Below the pieces are notes generated by a model. That model made no database searches, had not been told where the DNA came from, and saw only the letters and a list, made by a program, of their open reading frames with translations. Made by a program: the position numbers and the translations under genes. Shown here one piece after another: positions 33,657 to 46,000 of a DNA stretch of 64,000 nucleotides. The DNA is taken from assembly GCA_004558205.1 (NCBI GenBank), contig SFDM01000012.1:8587-72586 (forward strand), written 5' to 3'. Every line of letters begins with the position of its first letter. Position 1 is the stretch's first letter. The DNA is from Pyramidobacter piscolens (GTDB lineage: Bacteria; Synergistota; Synergistia; Synergistales; Dethiosulfovibrionaceae).

Positions 33657-34176
33657 AAGACCACTTCCTTTGTAAAATGAAGTTTATCCTATGATTGGAG
33701 ACTCCGCAAGTCTTTTTTAAGGTTCTCCCTCCTTGGACTTGGAAAAACGCCTTTTATGTGTGATCTCGAAGCATGCTTGCATGACAGGAAGTAATGTTTT
33801 TGTTTTGTACGAGAAGTATAATTCAAAAACACAAAATAGCGATATTCTTATTATAATAAATTCGCTGAGTTTTTCGTTTAAACTTGGAAATACGTTTAAT
33901 GACGCTATGATGTGATGGATAATTTTTTTTATGTGATATAATTGCCTTACGATTTGCAGGAAATATATCTTAAATCAGTGTTTGTCAGTATTTGAGAGCT
34001 GAAAAAATGCGTAATTTCCGAGTTTAACTTTTTTGTGACGATTGACACATCTTGGGTCGAAAACTAAAATGAAACAGTGTGGGGCTCATATGCCGCAGTC
34101 TCTCTGAAGAGCTCCTGAATTTTGCTGAATGGAGAGGAGTTATCCTGACGTTTGGATTATGAAAGGAGGTGAGCGC
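33657..34176. other. AT-rich 520-bp region upstream of the V-ATPase operon
   Basis: This region holds the operon promoter (34042-34070) and no credible gene; a 60-codon frame at 33733-33915 lacks a start signal. The strong AT bias may give bent upstream DNA. Confidence 0.6.
34042..34070 (+). promoter_or_regulatory. Promoter of the V-ATPase operon
   Basis: Consensus TTGACA (34042-34047), a 17-nt spacer and TAAAAT (34065-34070). The leader to the first gene is about 100 nt. Confidence 0.75.
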
Positions 34177-34503
34177 ATGTCGACCAGCCTGACTGAAGAG
34201 ATCAGGGGCGTTGAAGCCGAAGCCGCAAAGAAAGTGGCGGACGCCAAAGCGGAAGCATCGGATCTTGTTGCCAAAACCCGTGACGCTGCAGCGCTCCGTG
34301 TGAAGGAAGCGAAGCAGGCCCAGTTCCGTAAGTATCGCGAGCGTTTAGCTCAAGTCGAAGCCGAGGCGGGTAAAAAATCCGCCAAGGCCGTCGCTGACGG
34401 AGAAGTGGAGGCAGAGAAGTTCGTGGAGGCCCATAAGGGCGCGGTAAAGAAAACTGCACAGTGGTTAGCCGAAGAGGTGGTGTCTCGATATGGCCGTTGC
34501 TAG
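34177..34503 (+). CDS. V-type ATPase subunit G/H (peripheral stalk)
   Basis: 108 residues, nearly all charged helix with heptad character (EEIRGVEAEAAKKVADAKAEASDLVAKTRDAA). This is the pattern of the AhaH/NtpF stalk subunit, which pairs with subunit E to hold the catalytic head. AAGGAGGTG lies before the ATG at 34177. Its last 14 bp overlap the subunit I gene. First gene of a nine-gene operon. Confidence 0.85.
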   Translation: MSTSLTEEIRGVEAEAAKKVADAKAEASDLVAKTRDAAALRVKEAKQAQFRKYRERLAQVEAEAGKKSAKAVADGEVEAEKFVEAHKGAVKKTAQWLAEEVVSRYGRC

Positions 34504-36502
34504 CGTCAAGAAAGTAGAGTTGTATGTGCACCGAACGGCGGTAGACGATGTCCTGTCGGTGCTTCAGGCCCGCGGAATCTGCGAGATTTCCGCGCCTGAA
34601 AAGGACGCTGCGAACGATGCTGCCGCCAGTCGTCAGGCTCAGAGCGGCCGGGATTTTGGAGCTGCGCTGAGCGACGTTCATTATTTGACGCGATTCCTGA
34701 CGCCCTACTATCAGGATCCCGTCGGAGGCCTTGCCAGAATGCTCGGCGAACGCGACGACGTGACCGTCGAAAAACTGGCCGAACTTTCGGCCCAGGTGGA
34801 CGTCAAGGCCATGGCTGACGAAGTCCGCAAGCGCGAACGCCGCCAGACTGAGCTGCGTTCCGAAGTGCAGCAGGTCAAGGGCCTTCAGCAAATCCTTGCC
34901 GGTCTGAGCGCTTTTGAAATGCCGCTTTCCATGATCACCGAGGGAAGCAGGATGGTTGCCGGATTTCTCGGCACGGGACGCCCTGAGCAGCTGACCGAAT
35001 GGAAAGCCGCCGTGGAGGAAACTCTCGGCAAAGATGCGGAATGCGTCCTTTCCATCCCCGGCAAAAACGAGCAGGGGATCGCCTGGGGCAGCGTGTATTA
35101 TCTGCGCAGCCTCGAGGACAAGCTTCAGGAACTGTGCCTCAAGCACAGCGTCGCCAAGATTGAAATTCCTTCCACGCTGACCGGGACTGTCGGTGAAGAG
35201 CAGAAAAAGCTGGCTGCCCGCCTCAGCGCCCTGGAGCAGGAGGACAAGGACGGCGCTCTGTGGTTCGCTGATTTTGCAAAGGCCCATATGGACGAGATTC
35301 AGAAACTTGGCGATTACCTGTCCAACATGAAGGAACGCCAGGACGCCGAATCCCGCAGCGAACATACCGATCAGGTGGTGTTCCTTACCGGCTGGGTTCC
35401 CGTCAGCAAGGAAAAGGACCTTCAAAAAGCCCTTGCGCCCTTTGAGCAGATGGCGGAGCTGAAGCTCACGGATCCGACCGAGGAGGACAACCCCCCGATC
35501 GTGCTGGAGAACAGGCCCTGCGCCCGTCCCTTTGAAATGCTGACGGTGCTTTACGGAGCTCCCGTTTATGGAGCGGTGGATCCCTCCTTCCCCATGATGC
35601 CCTTCTTCCTGCTTTTCTTCGGCATGTGCTACGCCGATGCCGGTTATGGCCTGCTGATCACCTACATCGCCATTCACTATTTGAAGAAGTACAAGAAGAT
35701 GCCCGACAGCATCAAGCAGGCCTTGATCATGGTCAAGTACTGCGGTTACGCCACTATCGCCTTCGGTGCGGTGACGGGCAGCTGGATGGGCGATATGATC
35801 GACACGTTCCCGTTCCTGAGCTTCATCAGGCCCGTGAAGGACGTTTTTGTCCTCCTTGAGCCCATGAAGGATCCCATGACTCTTCTGGGGATCTCTCTGG
35901 CCCTTGGAATCGTTCACATTTTCTTCGGTATCTGCATCGCGGCTTACGCCAACATAAGAGACGGAAAGCTGTTTGCGGCATGCGTAGACCAGGGCGGTTG
36001 GCTTGCTTTACTGACCGGCCTTCTGGTTTTCGGCGCCGGTTCGACAATCGCTCCCGCTCTTCTGCTGCCCGGCAAGTATCTTGCGGTTGCCGGCGCGGTT
36101 GTCCTGGTCCTGACCCAGGGAAGAGAGAAGCCCAGCATCATCGGAAAGATCACTTCCGGTTTCCTGAGCCTCTACAATGTGACGGGCTATCTCGGCGACG
36201 TGCTCAGCTACAGCCGTTTGCTGGCGCTCGGCTTGGTCGGCGGCGCCGTGGCGATGATCATCAACCTGATGTCGTCGCTCTGTGCCGGGACTCCCTATAT
36301 CGGCTGGATCGTGGCGCTCCTGATCTTTATCGGCGGGCACGTTTTCAGCATCGTGATCAACATCTTGGGAGCCTTCGTCCATCCTCTGCGTCTGCAGTAC
36401 GTTGAGTTCTTTGGAAAGTTCTACAGCAGCGGCGGGACCATGTTCAACCCCTTCTGCTACAGAACGGATTACGTCAACATCTCCGGACAGAAGGACGCCT
36501 AA
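34490..36502 (+). CDS. ntpI: V-type ATPase subunit I
   Basis: 670 residues. The N-terminal ~340 are soluble and helical (MAVASVKKVELYVHRTAVDDVL). The C-terminal half has about seven membrane segments, including PFFLLFFGMCYADAGYGLL and SYSRLLALGLVGGAVA, which carries the essential arginine that faces the rotor ring. It forms the membrane half-channels for the coupling ion and attaches the stators. It overlaps the preceding gene and is followed by subunit K. Confidence 0.94.
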   Translation: MAVASVKKVELYVHRTAVDDVLSVLQARGICEISAPEKDAANDAAASRQAQSGRDFGAALSDVHYLTRFLTPYYQDPVGGLARMLGERDDVTVEKLAELSAQVDVKAMADEVRKRERRQTELRSEVQQVKGLQQILAGLSAFEMPLSMITEGSRMVAGFLGTGRPEQLTEWKAAVEETLGKDAECVLSIPGKNEQGIAWGSVYYLRSLEDKLQELCLKHSVAKIEIPSTLTGTVGEEQKKLAARLSALEQEDKDGALWFADFAKAHMDEIQKLGDYLSNMKERQDAESRSEHTDQVVFLTGWVPVSKEKDLQKALAPFEQMAELKLTDPTEEDNPPIVLENRPCARPFEMLTVLYGAPVYGAVDPSFPMMPFFLLFFGMCYADAGYGLLITYIAIHYLKKYKKMPDSIKQALIMVKYCGYATIAFGAVTGSWMGDMIDTFPFLSFIRPVKDVFVLLEPMKDPMTLLGISLALGIVHIFFGICIAAYANIRDGKLFAACVDQGGWLALLTGLLVFGAGSTIAPALLLPGKYLAVAGAVVLVLTQGREKPSIIGKITSGFLSLYNVTGYLGDVLSYSRLLALGLVGGAVAMIINLMSSLCAGTPYIGWIVALLIFIGGHVFSIVINILGAFVHPLRLQYVEFFGKFYSSGGTMFNPFCYRTDYVNISGQKDA

Positions 36503-36558
36503 GTCCTGTCTGAACAGAAACGAAACAGACCCAAATTTTCGAGGGGAGTGTATCATTT

Positions 36559-37035
36559 ATGGAATATCTCGGTATTGCTCTTGTAGTCCTTGGCGCGGCT
36601 CTGGCCGCTGGTCTTGCTGGCGTAGGTTCAGCCCTCGGCGTCGGTATCGCCGGTGAAGTGGGTGCCGGCGTCATGACTGAAGATCCCGGCAAGTTCGGTC
36701 TTGTCCTTATGCTCCAGGCTCTTCCCGGCACGCAGGGCATTTACGGCCTGCTGATCGCCTTCTTCGCCATGCTCAAGGTCGGCCTGGTGGGCGGTGAGCC
36801 CGTGCAGATCGACTGGGTACACGGCCTTGCCATCATGTTTGCCTGCCTGCCCATCGCTTTGGGCGGCTGGATTTCCGCAATCGCTCAGGGTAAGACCTCC
36901 GCTGCCAGCATCCAGATGATCGCCAAGCAGCCCGGCGAAGCCGGTAAGGCCGTTATCCTTCCCGCGATGGTTGAGACTTATGCGGTGCTTGCCCTCCTCG
37001 TCAGCATCCTTCTTATGAACGGCATCCGCCTCTAA
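36559..37035 (+). CDS. ntpK: V-type ATPase subunit K (rotor ring, Na+-type residues)
   Basis: 158 residues with four membrane helices: two fused hairpins, as in Enterococcus hirae NtpK. The ion-carrying glutamate is Glu139 (LPAMVETYAVLALL). The other ligands of the Na+ site also appear: T58-Q59 in LPGTQGIYG and Q110 in SAIAQGK. The first hairpin lacks a carboxylate, so each protomer carries one ion. I infer Na+ coupling. Highly hydrophobic; inserted near YidC-type machinery. GAGGGGAG precedes the ATG. Confidence 0.93.
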   Translation: MEYLGIALVVLGAALAAGLAGVGSALGVGIAGEVGAGVMTEDPGKFGLVLMLQALPGTQGIYGLLIAFFAMLKVGLVGGEPVQIDWVHGLAIMFACLPIALGGWISAIAQGKTSAASIQMIAKQPGEAGKAVILPAMVETYAVLALLVSILLMNGIRL

Positions 37036-37048
37036 GTTCAGGTTGACC

Positions 37049-37633
37049 ATGGCACTTGCCGACATCAGAAAAAAAATCGAACAGGACGCGGCGAACGAAG
37101 CTGAGAGACTGCTCGATCAGGCAAGGAAACAGGCCGACGCCCTGAACAAAGAGGCCGACGCCGAAGTTTCCAAGAGCGAAGCGTACTATGAAGGCCTTTA
37201 CAAGGCCGAGGCTCCTGAGATTTACCGCCGCGCTGAGATCGTCGCTGGTCTGGACGTGAAAAAGTACATGCTCGGCGCGAAGCAGAAGCTGATCGGAGAC
37301 AGCTATGACGCAGCGCTTGAAAATCTGTGCAGGCTTTCCGACGACAAGTACCTCGCTTTTATGGGAAAACTTCTTGACCAGGCCGTTCGCAGCGGTGACG
37401 AGGAACTGCTGATCGGTCCCGGGGAGAAGAGAATTAACCAGGCCTGGATTACCAAGTACAACGAAACCAAAGGCAAAAAACTGACTATCGCGGCGGAGAA
37501 GGCCGACATTAAAGGCGGCTTTATCCTTCGCAGCGGCAAGATCAGCGAAAACTGCTCACTCGAAACCCTGGTCCGCTGGCTCAAGGATGACTTGGAGTCC
37601 GACGTCGTCAAACGCCTGTTTGGCGCGGAATAG
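37049..37633 (+). CDS. ntpE: V-type ATPase subunit E (peripheral stalk)
   Basis: 194 residues. A charged N-terminal helix (ADIRKKIEQDAANEAERLLDQARKQADAL) is followed by a globular C-terminal part with GFILRSGKISENCSLETLVR, typical of subunit E. It pairs with G/H as a stator. The ATG at 37049 is preferred over a TTG two codons earlier. It lies 13 bp after subunit K. Confidence 0.88.
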   Translation: MALADIRKKIEQDAANEAERLLDQARKQADALNKEADAEVSKSEAYYEGLYKAEAPEIYRRAEIVAGLDVKKYMLGAKQKLIGDSYDAALENLCRLSDDKYLAFMGKLLDQAVRSGDEELLIGPGEKRINQAWITKYNETKGKKLTIAAEKADIKGGFILRSGKISENCSLETLVRWLKDDLESDVVKRLFGAE

Positions 37634-37644
37634 GTGGTGTGATC

Positions 37645-38658
37645 ATGGCCCCGAAGGAGCGGTATGGGTACGCTGTAGCGCGTCTGAGGGCGCTTGAGAA
37701 CCGTCTGCTTGACGAGGCAATCCTCCAGAGGATGATTGACTGCGACACCCTGGAGGCGGCCATCAAAGTACTTGGAGAAACTCCCTACTCAACCTGGCTG
37801 ATGGAGCTGAAATCGCCATTGGAATTCGACAAGGCGATCGAGGCGGAACTTCAGCACAGCTACACTGAGATCACATCCTTCACGCCCGACAGCGAACTGG
37901 TCGGCCTTCTTCGGCTGGTGTACGACGTGCACAACGTCAAGACCCTGCTGAAGAGCCAATTCCTTGTGGCCGGAGGAGAGAAGCGCAGGCTGGACCTGCT
38001 CACCTCTCTCGGCAACATCGACACGGACAAGCTGATCCTCGCCGTCGAAGGCGAAGTGTACTGGGAGCTTCCCTATGGCTTTAATCAGGCGATCCCTGAA
38101 GCCCTCGCATCGTGGGAGCAGAATCATAACGCTCTGGCTGTCGAAAAGATCCTTGACAGGGTGTATTATGACGCTCTCCTGAAAGTTGCCGGCGGACTTG
38201 GAATGGAGCAGGTGCAGGAGTGGGTCAAAAACCGCGTTGACGGCGAAAACCTGAAGACCCTTCTGCGGCTCAGCCGTATTGACATCGACCATGGAACCAT
38301 TCCCTCCTTCCTTCACGAAGGCGGCGTGATTCCCTGCAACAGGCTGACGCCTCTCATTACCGAGCCCGTGGAGAATTGGGCAAGAATGCTTGCCTTCTCC
38401 GATATTGGCGCCCTGCTCAGTCCCTTCTCTGAAGGAGGAGACTTTAACACGTTACTTGTCCGGTTCGAAAGGGACCTGGACAACTTCATCTCCGGCGTCA
38501 TCGCCAAGACTCGCTACAGTGCCTTTGAACCGGCGAACGTGGTCCGTTACCTTTGGACCAAGGAGATCGAAGCGAAGAACCTGCGGGTAGTCCTCGTCTC
38601 TGTGGCTAACGGAGTCGAGAAAGACGCTATAAGGGGGTTGTTGCGCGATGTCCGCTGA
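37645..38658 (+). CDS. ntpC: V-type ATPase subunit C
   Basis: 337 residues of the V-ATPase C/AC39 (d) family: KERYGYAVARLRALENRLLDE at the N-terminus, then LVYDVHNVKTLLKSQF and NRVDGENLKTLLRLSR repeats. It forms the socket joining the central axle to the membrane rotor. AGGTGG is 7 nt before the ATG at 37645. It overlaps subunit F by 11 bp. Confidence 0.92.
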   Translation: MAPKERYGYAVARLRALENRLLDEAILQRMIDCDTLEAAIKVLGETPYSTWLMELKSPLEFDKAIEAELQHSYTEITSFTPDSELVGLLRLVYDVHNVKTLLKSQFLVAGGEKRRLDLLTSLGNIDTDKLILAVEGEVYWELPYGFNQAIPEALASWEQNHNALAVEKILDRVYYDALLKVAGGLGMEQVQEWVKNRVDGENLKTLLRLSRIDIDHGTIPSFLHEGGVIPCNRLTPLITEPVENWARMLAFSDIGALLSPFSEGGDFNTLLVRFERDLDNFISGVIAKTRYSAFEPANVVRYLWTKEIEAKNLRVVLVSVANGVEKDAIRGLLRDVR

Positions 38659-38983
38659 TGCCAGCAGAAAGAAAATGGCAGCTGTTGGAGCCTATGACAC
38701 CGTACTTCCCTTTCAGGCAGTCGGCGTCCGGCCCTTTCCCGTTGAAACAGATGACGAAGTTGCCGAAACCGTGAGCCGCCTGGCTCGCGAGGACTACGGC
38801 GTGATCTTCGTCGAGGAGCGATGCTTTGTCGCTCAGGCTTCTCTTATTGATGGACTCGTTCAGGAGTACGCGTCGAGTATCATCCCGATTCCCGGAATCC
38901 GCGGATCGATCGGCGTAGGCCTCAGCTCGGTGCGTAAGAGCGTTGAACGGGCCGTCGGCATGGACATCTTTGCAGAGAAATAG
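38648..38983 (+). CDS. ntpG: V-type ATPase subunit F
   Basis: 111 residues with the subunit F fold: VGAYDTVLPFQAVGVRPFPVE, then EDYGVIFVEERCF and IIPIPGIRGSIGVGL. It sits on the central axle and modulates ATP hydrolysis. Called NtpG in the Na+-ATPase nomenclature. Translationally coupled to subunit C. Confidence 0.92.
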   Translation: MSADASRKKMAAVGAYDTVLPFQAVGVRPFPVETDDEVAETVSRLAREDYGVIFVEERCFVAQASLIDGLVQEYASSIIPIPGIRGSIGVGLSSVRKSVERAVGMDIFAEK

Positions 38984-39007
38984 TTGGATAACCTGGAGGC
39001 GATTGGT

Positions 39008-40791
<1,784 letters not shown>

Positions 40792-40795
<4 letters not shown>

Positions 40796-42198
40796 TGCTG
40801 CCAAGAGAGTATAAAACAGTTGCCAGCCTCCAGGGGCCTCTTCTGGGCGTTGAGTGCGTGACTGACGTTCGTTACGACGAGCTCGTCGAGATCGAGCTGG
40901 CCAGCGGCGAACGCCGCCGCGGCAGAGTCCTCGAAATCGACTCCAAAAAAGCTCTGGTTCAGGTTTTCGAGGGCACCGACGGCCTCGATACCTCCACCAC
41001 CACGGTGCGGTTCCTGGGCAAAGTGCTGACCCTGCCCGTTTCTACGGACATGCTGGGACGCGTCTTCAACGGACGCGGCGACCCCATCGACGGCGGCGCT
41101 CCGATCATCCCCGACAAGGCCATCGACGTCAACGGGCTTCCCATGAACCCCTATTCGAGAGCCTTCCCCGACGAGTTCATTCAGACCGGTATCTCCACCA
41201 TCGACGGAATGAACCCCATGGTCCGCGGGCAGAAGCTTCCCATCTTCTCCGCCTCGGGGCTTCCCCACAACCGCATGGCCGCCCAGCTCGCCCGTCAGGC
41301 CAACGTGATCGGCGGCGGCAGCGAGAAGTTCGCCGTCGTGTTCGCCGCCATGGGCATCACCTTTGAAGAAGCTTCGTTCTTCATGGAAGACTTCCGCAAA
41401 ACCGGCGCCCTTGAGAGAACGGTCATGTTCATCAACCTCGCCAACGACCCGGCCATCGAGCGTATCTTCACGCCCAAGCTGGCGCTGACCACCGCCGAAT
41501 ATCTGGCCTTCGAGCACAACATGCACGTGCTGGTCATCCTGACCGACCTTACCAACTACTGCGAAGCTCTCCGCGAGATTTCCGCAGCCCGTAAGGAAGT
41601 TCCCGGCCGCCGCGGCTACCCCGGTTATCTCTATACCGACCTCGCGACGATGTACGAGCGCGCCGGCAAGGTCAAGGGAAGCACCGGTTCCATCACCCAG
41701 GTGCCCATCCTGACCATGCCTGAAGACGACAAGACTCACCCGATCCCCGACCTGACGGGCTACATCACCGAAGGCCAGATCATCCTGAGCCGCAACCTGC
41801 ACCGCAAGGGCATCTATCCGCCCGTGGACGTCATGCCCTCCCTGTCCCGCCTGAAGGATAAGGGCATCGGCAAGGGCAAGACCCGCGAAGATCACGCCGA
41901 CCTTATGAACCAGCTCTTCGCAGCCTACGCCCGCGGCAAGGAAGCCAAGGAATTGGCGGTCATCCTGGGCGACGGCGCTCTGAGCGAGGACGACAAGGCC
42001 TTCGCGAAGTTCGCCGACCGCTTTGAGGACGAATACGTCCGCCAGGGCGAGTACAAGAACCGTACCATTGAAGAGACCCTCCGTCTCGGCTGGGAACTCC
42101 TGACGCTGATTCCCGTCAAGGAACTCAAGCGAGTCAAGGACGCCTATATCCAGAAATACCTGATGCCGCTTAAGGAAAAATCAGAGGCTAAGGCTTAA
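40792..42198 (+). CDS. ntpB: V-type ATPase subunit B
   Basis: 468 residues. It lacks a P-loop, as expected for the non-catalytic subunit, but has FSASGLPHNRMAAQLARQA and the SLSRLKDKGIGKGKTREDH region. It completes the A3B3 hexamer. AGGAGG is present and the ATG overlaps the end of subunit A. Confidence 0.97.
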
Positions 42199-42213
42199 GG
42201 AGGGGGGATTCCA

Positions 42214-42837
42214 ATGGCACGCGTGAACGTGAACCCCAACCGTATGGAGCTCTCGAAGCTCAAGAAACGTCTCGTCGTCGCCAAACGCGGGCATAAACTG
42301 CTCAAGGACAAACAGGACGCCCTGATCAAGGCTTTCCTTGAAAAGGCGCGCGCCGTCAAGGCCACCCGTGAAAACGTCGAAGCCGATCTGGTCTCCTGCT
42401 ACAGAAGCTTCCTCATGGCACGCGCCCAGACGCTGCCGGCGATGCTAGAACAGGCCCTGATGATCTCAGGCAGCACCTGCTCCCTCGCCGTGACCGAACG
42501 CAACGTGATGAGCGTGATCGTTCCCGAGTACGAAGTGCATCAGGAGGGCAACACCTTCAACTATGGCATGGCCACGACGCCGGCCAGCCTTGACGTGGCC
42601 CTGGAAGACTTCTCGAAGATCATTCCCAAGCTGCTTCAGCTTGCGGCCGACGAGAAAGCCGTCGCTCTGATGTCCTCCGAAATCGAGCGCACGCGCCGCC
42701 GCGTGAACGCCCTTGAACACGTCATGATCCCCAACTATGCGGAGACCATCAAGTACATCTCCATGAAGCTGGAAGAACAGGAGCGCTCGAACACGAGCCG
42801 CCTCATGAAAGTCAAGGAGATCGTCAGCGCGCATTAG
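42214..42837 (+). CDS. ntpD: V-type ATPase subunit D (central axle)
   Basis: 207 residues, mostly two long helices: NPNRMELSKLKKRLVVAKRGHKLLKDKQDALI at the start and RTRRRVNALEHVMIPNYAETIKYI near the end, both family signatures. It is the rotating axle. Last gene of the operon, followed by a terminator. Confidence 0.95.
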   Translation: MARVNVNPNRMELSKLKKRLVVAKRGHKLLKDKQDALIKAFLEKARAVKATRENVEADLVSCYRSFLMARAQTLPAMLEQALMISGSTCSLAVTERNVMSVIVPEYEVHQEGNTFNYGMATTPASLDVALEDFSKIIPKLLQLAADEKAVALMSSEIERTRRRVNALEHVMIPNYAETIKYISMKLEEQERSNTSRLMKVKEIVSAH

Positions 42838-42858
42838 CGACGAAACCTGCAAAAAACG

Positions 42859-42903
42859 AAAATCCGGCCCCGCGAAGGTCTACTTCGCCAAGGCCGGATT
42901 TTT
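42859..42903 (+). terminator. Terminator of the V-ATPase operon
   Basis: AAAATCCGGCC (42859-42869) pairs with GGCCGGATTTT (42892 onward); the loop holds a GCGAAG/CTTCGC inner stem. Confidence 0.85.
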
Positions 42904-43068
42904 GTTGCTCTTGCGTGAATAATCCTTTGAGTAATCTACCAAGTTTACCCTTGAAAGCTATGACGGTTCCAGCTAAAATACAATTTATATTCGGCCTGTG
43001 AATTTCAGGCCCTTGCGGCCGCAACACGCCCTTTCATTCTTTACTAAACGATAGCAGGATAGAATAGT

Positions 43069-43091
43069 AATTCTCCATTTGCTGGAGAATT
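43069..43091 (+). promoter_or_regulatory. Hairpin covering the kinase ribosome-binding site
   Basis: AATTCTCC (43069-43076) pairs with GGAGAATT (43084-43091). The right arm contains the GGAGA ribosome-binding site of the sensor kinase, whose ATG is at 43093, so the folded mRNA would hide the site. Confidence 0.5.
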
Positions 43092-43092
43092 G

Positions 43093-46000
43093 ATGGGTTC
43101 TAATCATAAAAATACCAGCAGAAATAAGGGGACAATCATAACAACTATAAAAATTATAAAAAGAATTTTGCTATCGGCGATGTGCGCTCTGATCCTGCTG
43201 CCGTGGGCGTCTTTCGGCAGTGCCGCGGAACGCGGGACGAAAGAAGTCCGAGTCGGCTGGTACGACACGGGGCGCGACGAGAAAATCGGAGAAAATACGG
43301 GGTCGCACGGTTACTATTATGAATATCTCCAGGCATTGCGGCAGTATACGCACTGGAAGTACAGCTATGTGCGCGGCAGTTGGGATCAGTGCATGGATAT
43401 GCTGGCAAAGGGAACCATCGACCTCCTCGGCTTCGTCCACAAGTCCGCTGCCCGCGAGAGGATATACGGTTACACAGAGCTTCCGATGGCCCTTTCCGCG
43501 GGAATCCTCGTGACCTTGGGCGAGGATGAACGGCTTGGCTACGGAGAATACAGCGCTTTCAACGGCATCACCGTCGGCGTTTACAAGAGCAACGGTTTTA
43601 ACGAGGATTTTGAGGAGTATTGCCGGCGCAGGAACGTGAGCGTGACTTATCGGACCTATGACTCGCTGGTAGAGCTGTTGGCCGCGCTCGAACAAAAATC
43701 CCTGGACGCCGCCGTCCTTGCCGACGAGGATAAGGATCCCAGCCTACGGGTGATCGCGAAATTTGCGCCTCAGAAACAGTATTTTGTGACGAGCTCCAAG
43801 AACCAAAAATTCCTCGAAGAGCTTAACGAGGCCATGTTCGACGTCAACGCCTTTGTCCCCAACCTGAACGCCGATCTGGCCAGAAAGTACTGGTCTACCG
43901 GAGTTGGCGGCACGCCTCTTTTTACTGCCGAAGAGCAGCGTTTCATCAAAGACCACCCCACGATCCTGGTCATGTACGACGCAGGATGGCAGCCTATCGA
44001 ATATTTCAGCGAAAAGACGCGGCGATACGAGGGCGTCGGTCCGGCGCTGTTCCGCCTCTTGGGGGAGCGCAGCGGCATCCGTTTCGCCGCCGACGGCGAT
44101 GTCTCGACGAGCGGTGAAACTCTGGCGCGCCTGGCGGAGCGGGAACCCGAAAATCAGCTTTCGACGATTTCCTATGATTACTACTGGGCCGACAGGCATA
44201 ACGTGCGCATCACACAGCCCTTTTTCACGTCGGCGATCGTCAAGGTGGGCAGGAACTTCGACGCGCCCAGCCCTGTCGTGGCCGTAAATCAAAAGGCCTA
44301 CTTCACCTACCTGATGCGCGGGGATCTGCAGAGATGTACGGCGATGCACTTCGACAGGCAGGCCGAGCGTTTCGACGCGGTCCTGGAAGGCCGCGTCGAC
44401 TACACCTATTGCACCGAGGCTCAGGCGAATTACTATCTCTCCCTTCCCAAATACCGGAAGCTGAAAGCTCAGGAAGTTCCCGGTTTTGAGCAGAAAGTGT
44501 GCATTTCCATCTCCAAGAACAGCAGCCCCGCGCTGATGACCATCCTCTCCAAATGCCTCGCCAGCATCTCCAGCGACGAGATGGCCGAGATCATCAGGAA
44601 AAACGCCGACGTCCGCTACGAACCGACGATGACGGATTTTTTCTATCTCTACCCTGTGGCGAGCGTCGCGGCCGCCGGGCTTATGCTTCTTTTCATCGTG
44701 ATCGCGGCGGCGCAGGTCAAAATCAGCCGGCTGAAGAGGATTGCCTCAGAAAAGGCGAATCAAGCGAAGTCACAGTTCCTTTCGCAGATGAGCCACGACA
44801 TGAGGACGCCGCTGAACAGCATTCTGGGCATGACTTACCTTGCTTTGGGGGTTGAGGGGCTTCCCCGGAGAGCGCAGAGTTATATGAAAAAAGTCAGCAT
44901 CTCCGGCAAATACCTCCTGAGCCTGATCAACGACGTGCTTGACATGTCGGCTATCGAGTCGGGCAAGCTGAAGATCGTCAGCGCCCCCTTCGACTTCAAA
45001 CAGCTGATCCTCTCCCTGAGCAGCGTGTATTTCTCCCAGTGCCAGGCGAAGAAGGTCGACTTTGAAGTGCGGATTCTCAACTGCCTTGACGAACGCCTGA
45101 TCGGCGACCAGCTGCGCCTGAACCAGGTCCTCATGAATTTGCTGTCCAACGCGGCCAAGTTCACCGATCGCGGCCATATCTGGCTGACCATGGAACAGCG
45201 CAGCGAACAGAAGGATCGCGCCGTCATCAGATTTACCGTTACAGATACAGGCTGCGGCATCAGTGAAGAAATGCTCTCCCGCCTTTTCAGCCCCTTTGAG
45301 CAGGAAAGCTCCGAGACGGTGCTGAAGCATGGCGGAAGCGGTTTGGGCCTTTCCATCGTGAAGAATCTGCTCGCCATGATGAAAGGGACCATTCAGGTTC
45401 AGAGCAAAAAAGGCGAGGGGACCACCTTCGTCGTAGACCTTCCCTTCGAGCGCTGCCTCGACAGGTCGCTGCGCAACGAGTTCAGCGTGCCCGACGTGCG
45501 CGTGTTGGTGCTTGACGAAGACGCTGCCTCGCTGAATTGCGTCACATCGGTTTTCAGCTGGATCGGCGTGCGATTCACCCGCGTCGGCGCGGAAGATGAG
45601 GCGATGGCGGAACTGGCCGCCGCTGCGGAAGCTCACGACGCCTACAAAATCTGCTTCATAGACTGGAGTGTGTTCCAGCATAAAGGGCTGGAGGTCTGCC
45701 GGCGGATCCGTTCCGTTTACAGCAGGGACGTGCTGCTCATCGTCGCTTTGGCCTACGACCTGGTCCTGGCCGACAGTGAAACGCAAGCGGCCGGCGCGGA
45801 TTTGGCAATCACCAAGCCCCTGTTCCAGTCCACCATCTTCGACCTGTTTATGTCGCTGCCGGGCAGGCGTTTAGTACGGGAAAGCAAGGCCGCTCAGAGC
45901 TGCGACCTGTCGGGGCGCCGCGTCCTCCTTGCCGAGGACAACGAGATGAACCGAATCGTCGCTGCAGGGCTTCTTGGGAAGGCCGGCGTCGTCTGCGACA

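Noticed and set aside
33733..33915. 60-codon frame in the AT-rich gap before the V-ATPase operon
   Set aside because: No ribosome-binding site; frames of this size are expected by chance in AT-rich DNA.
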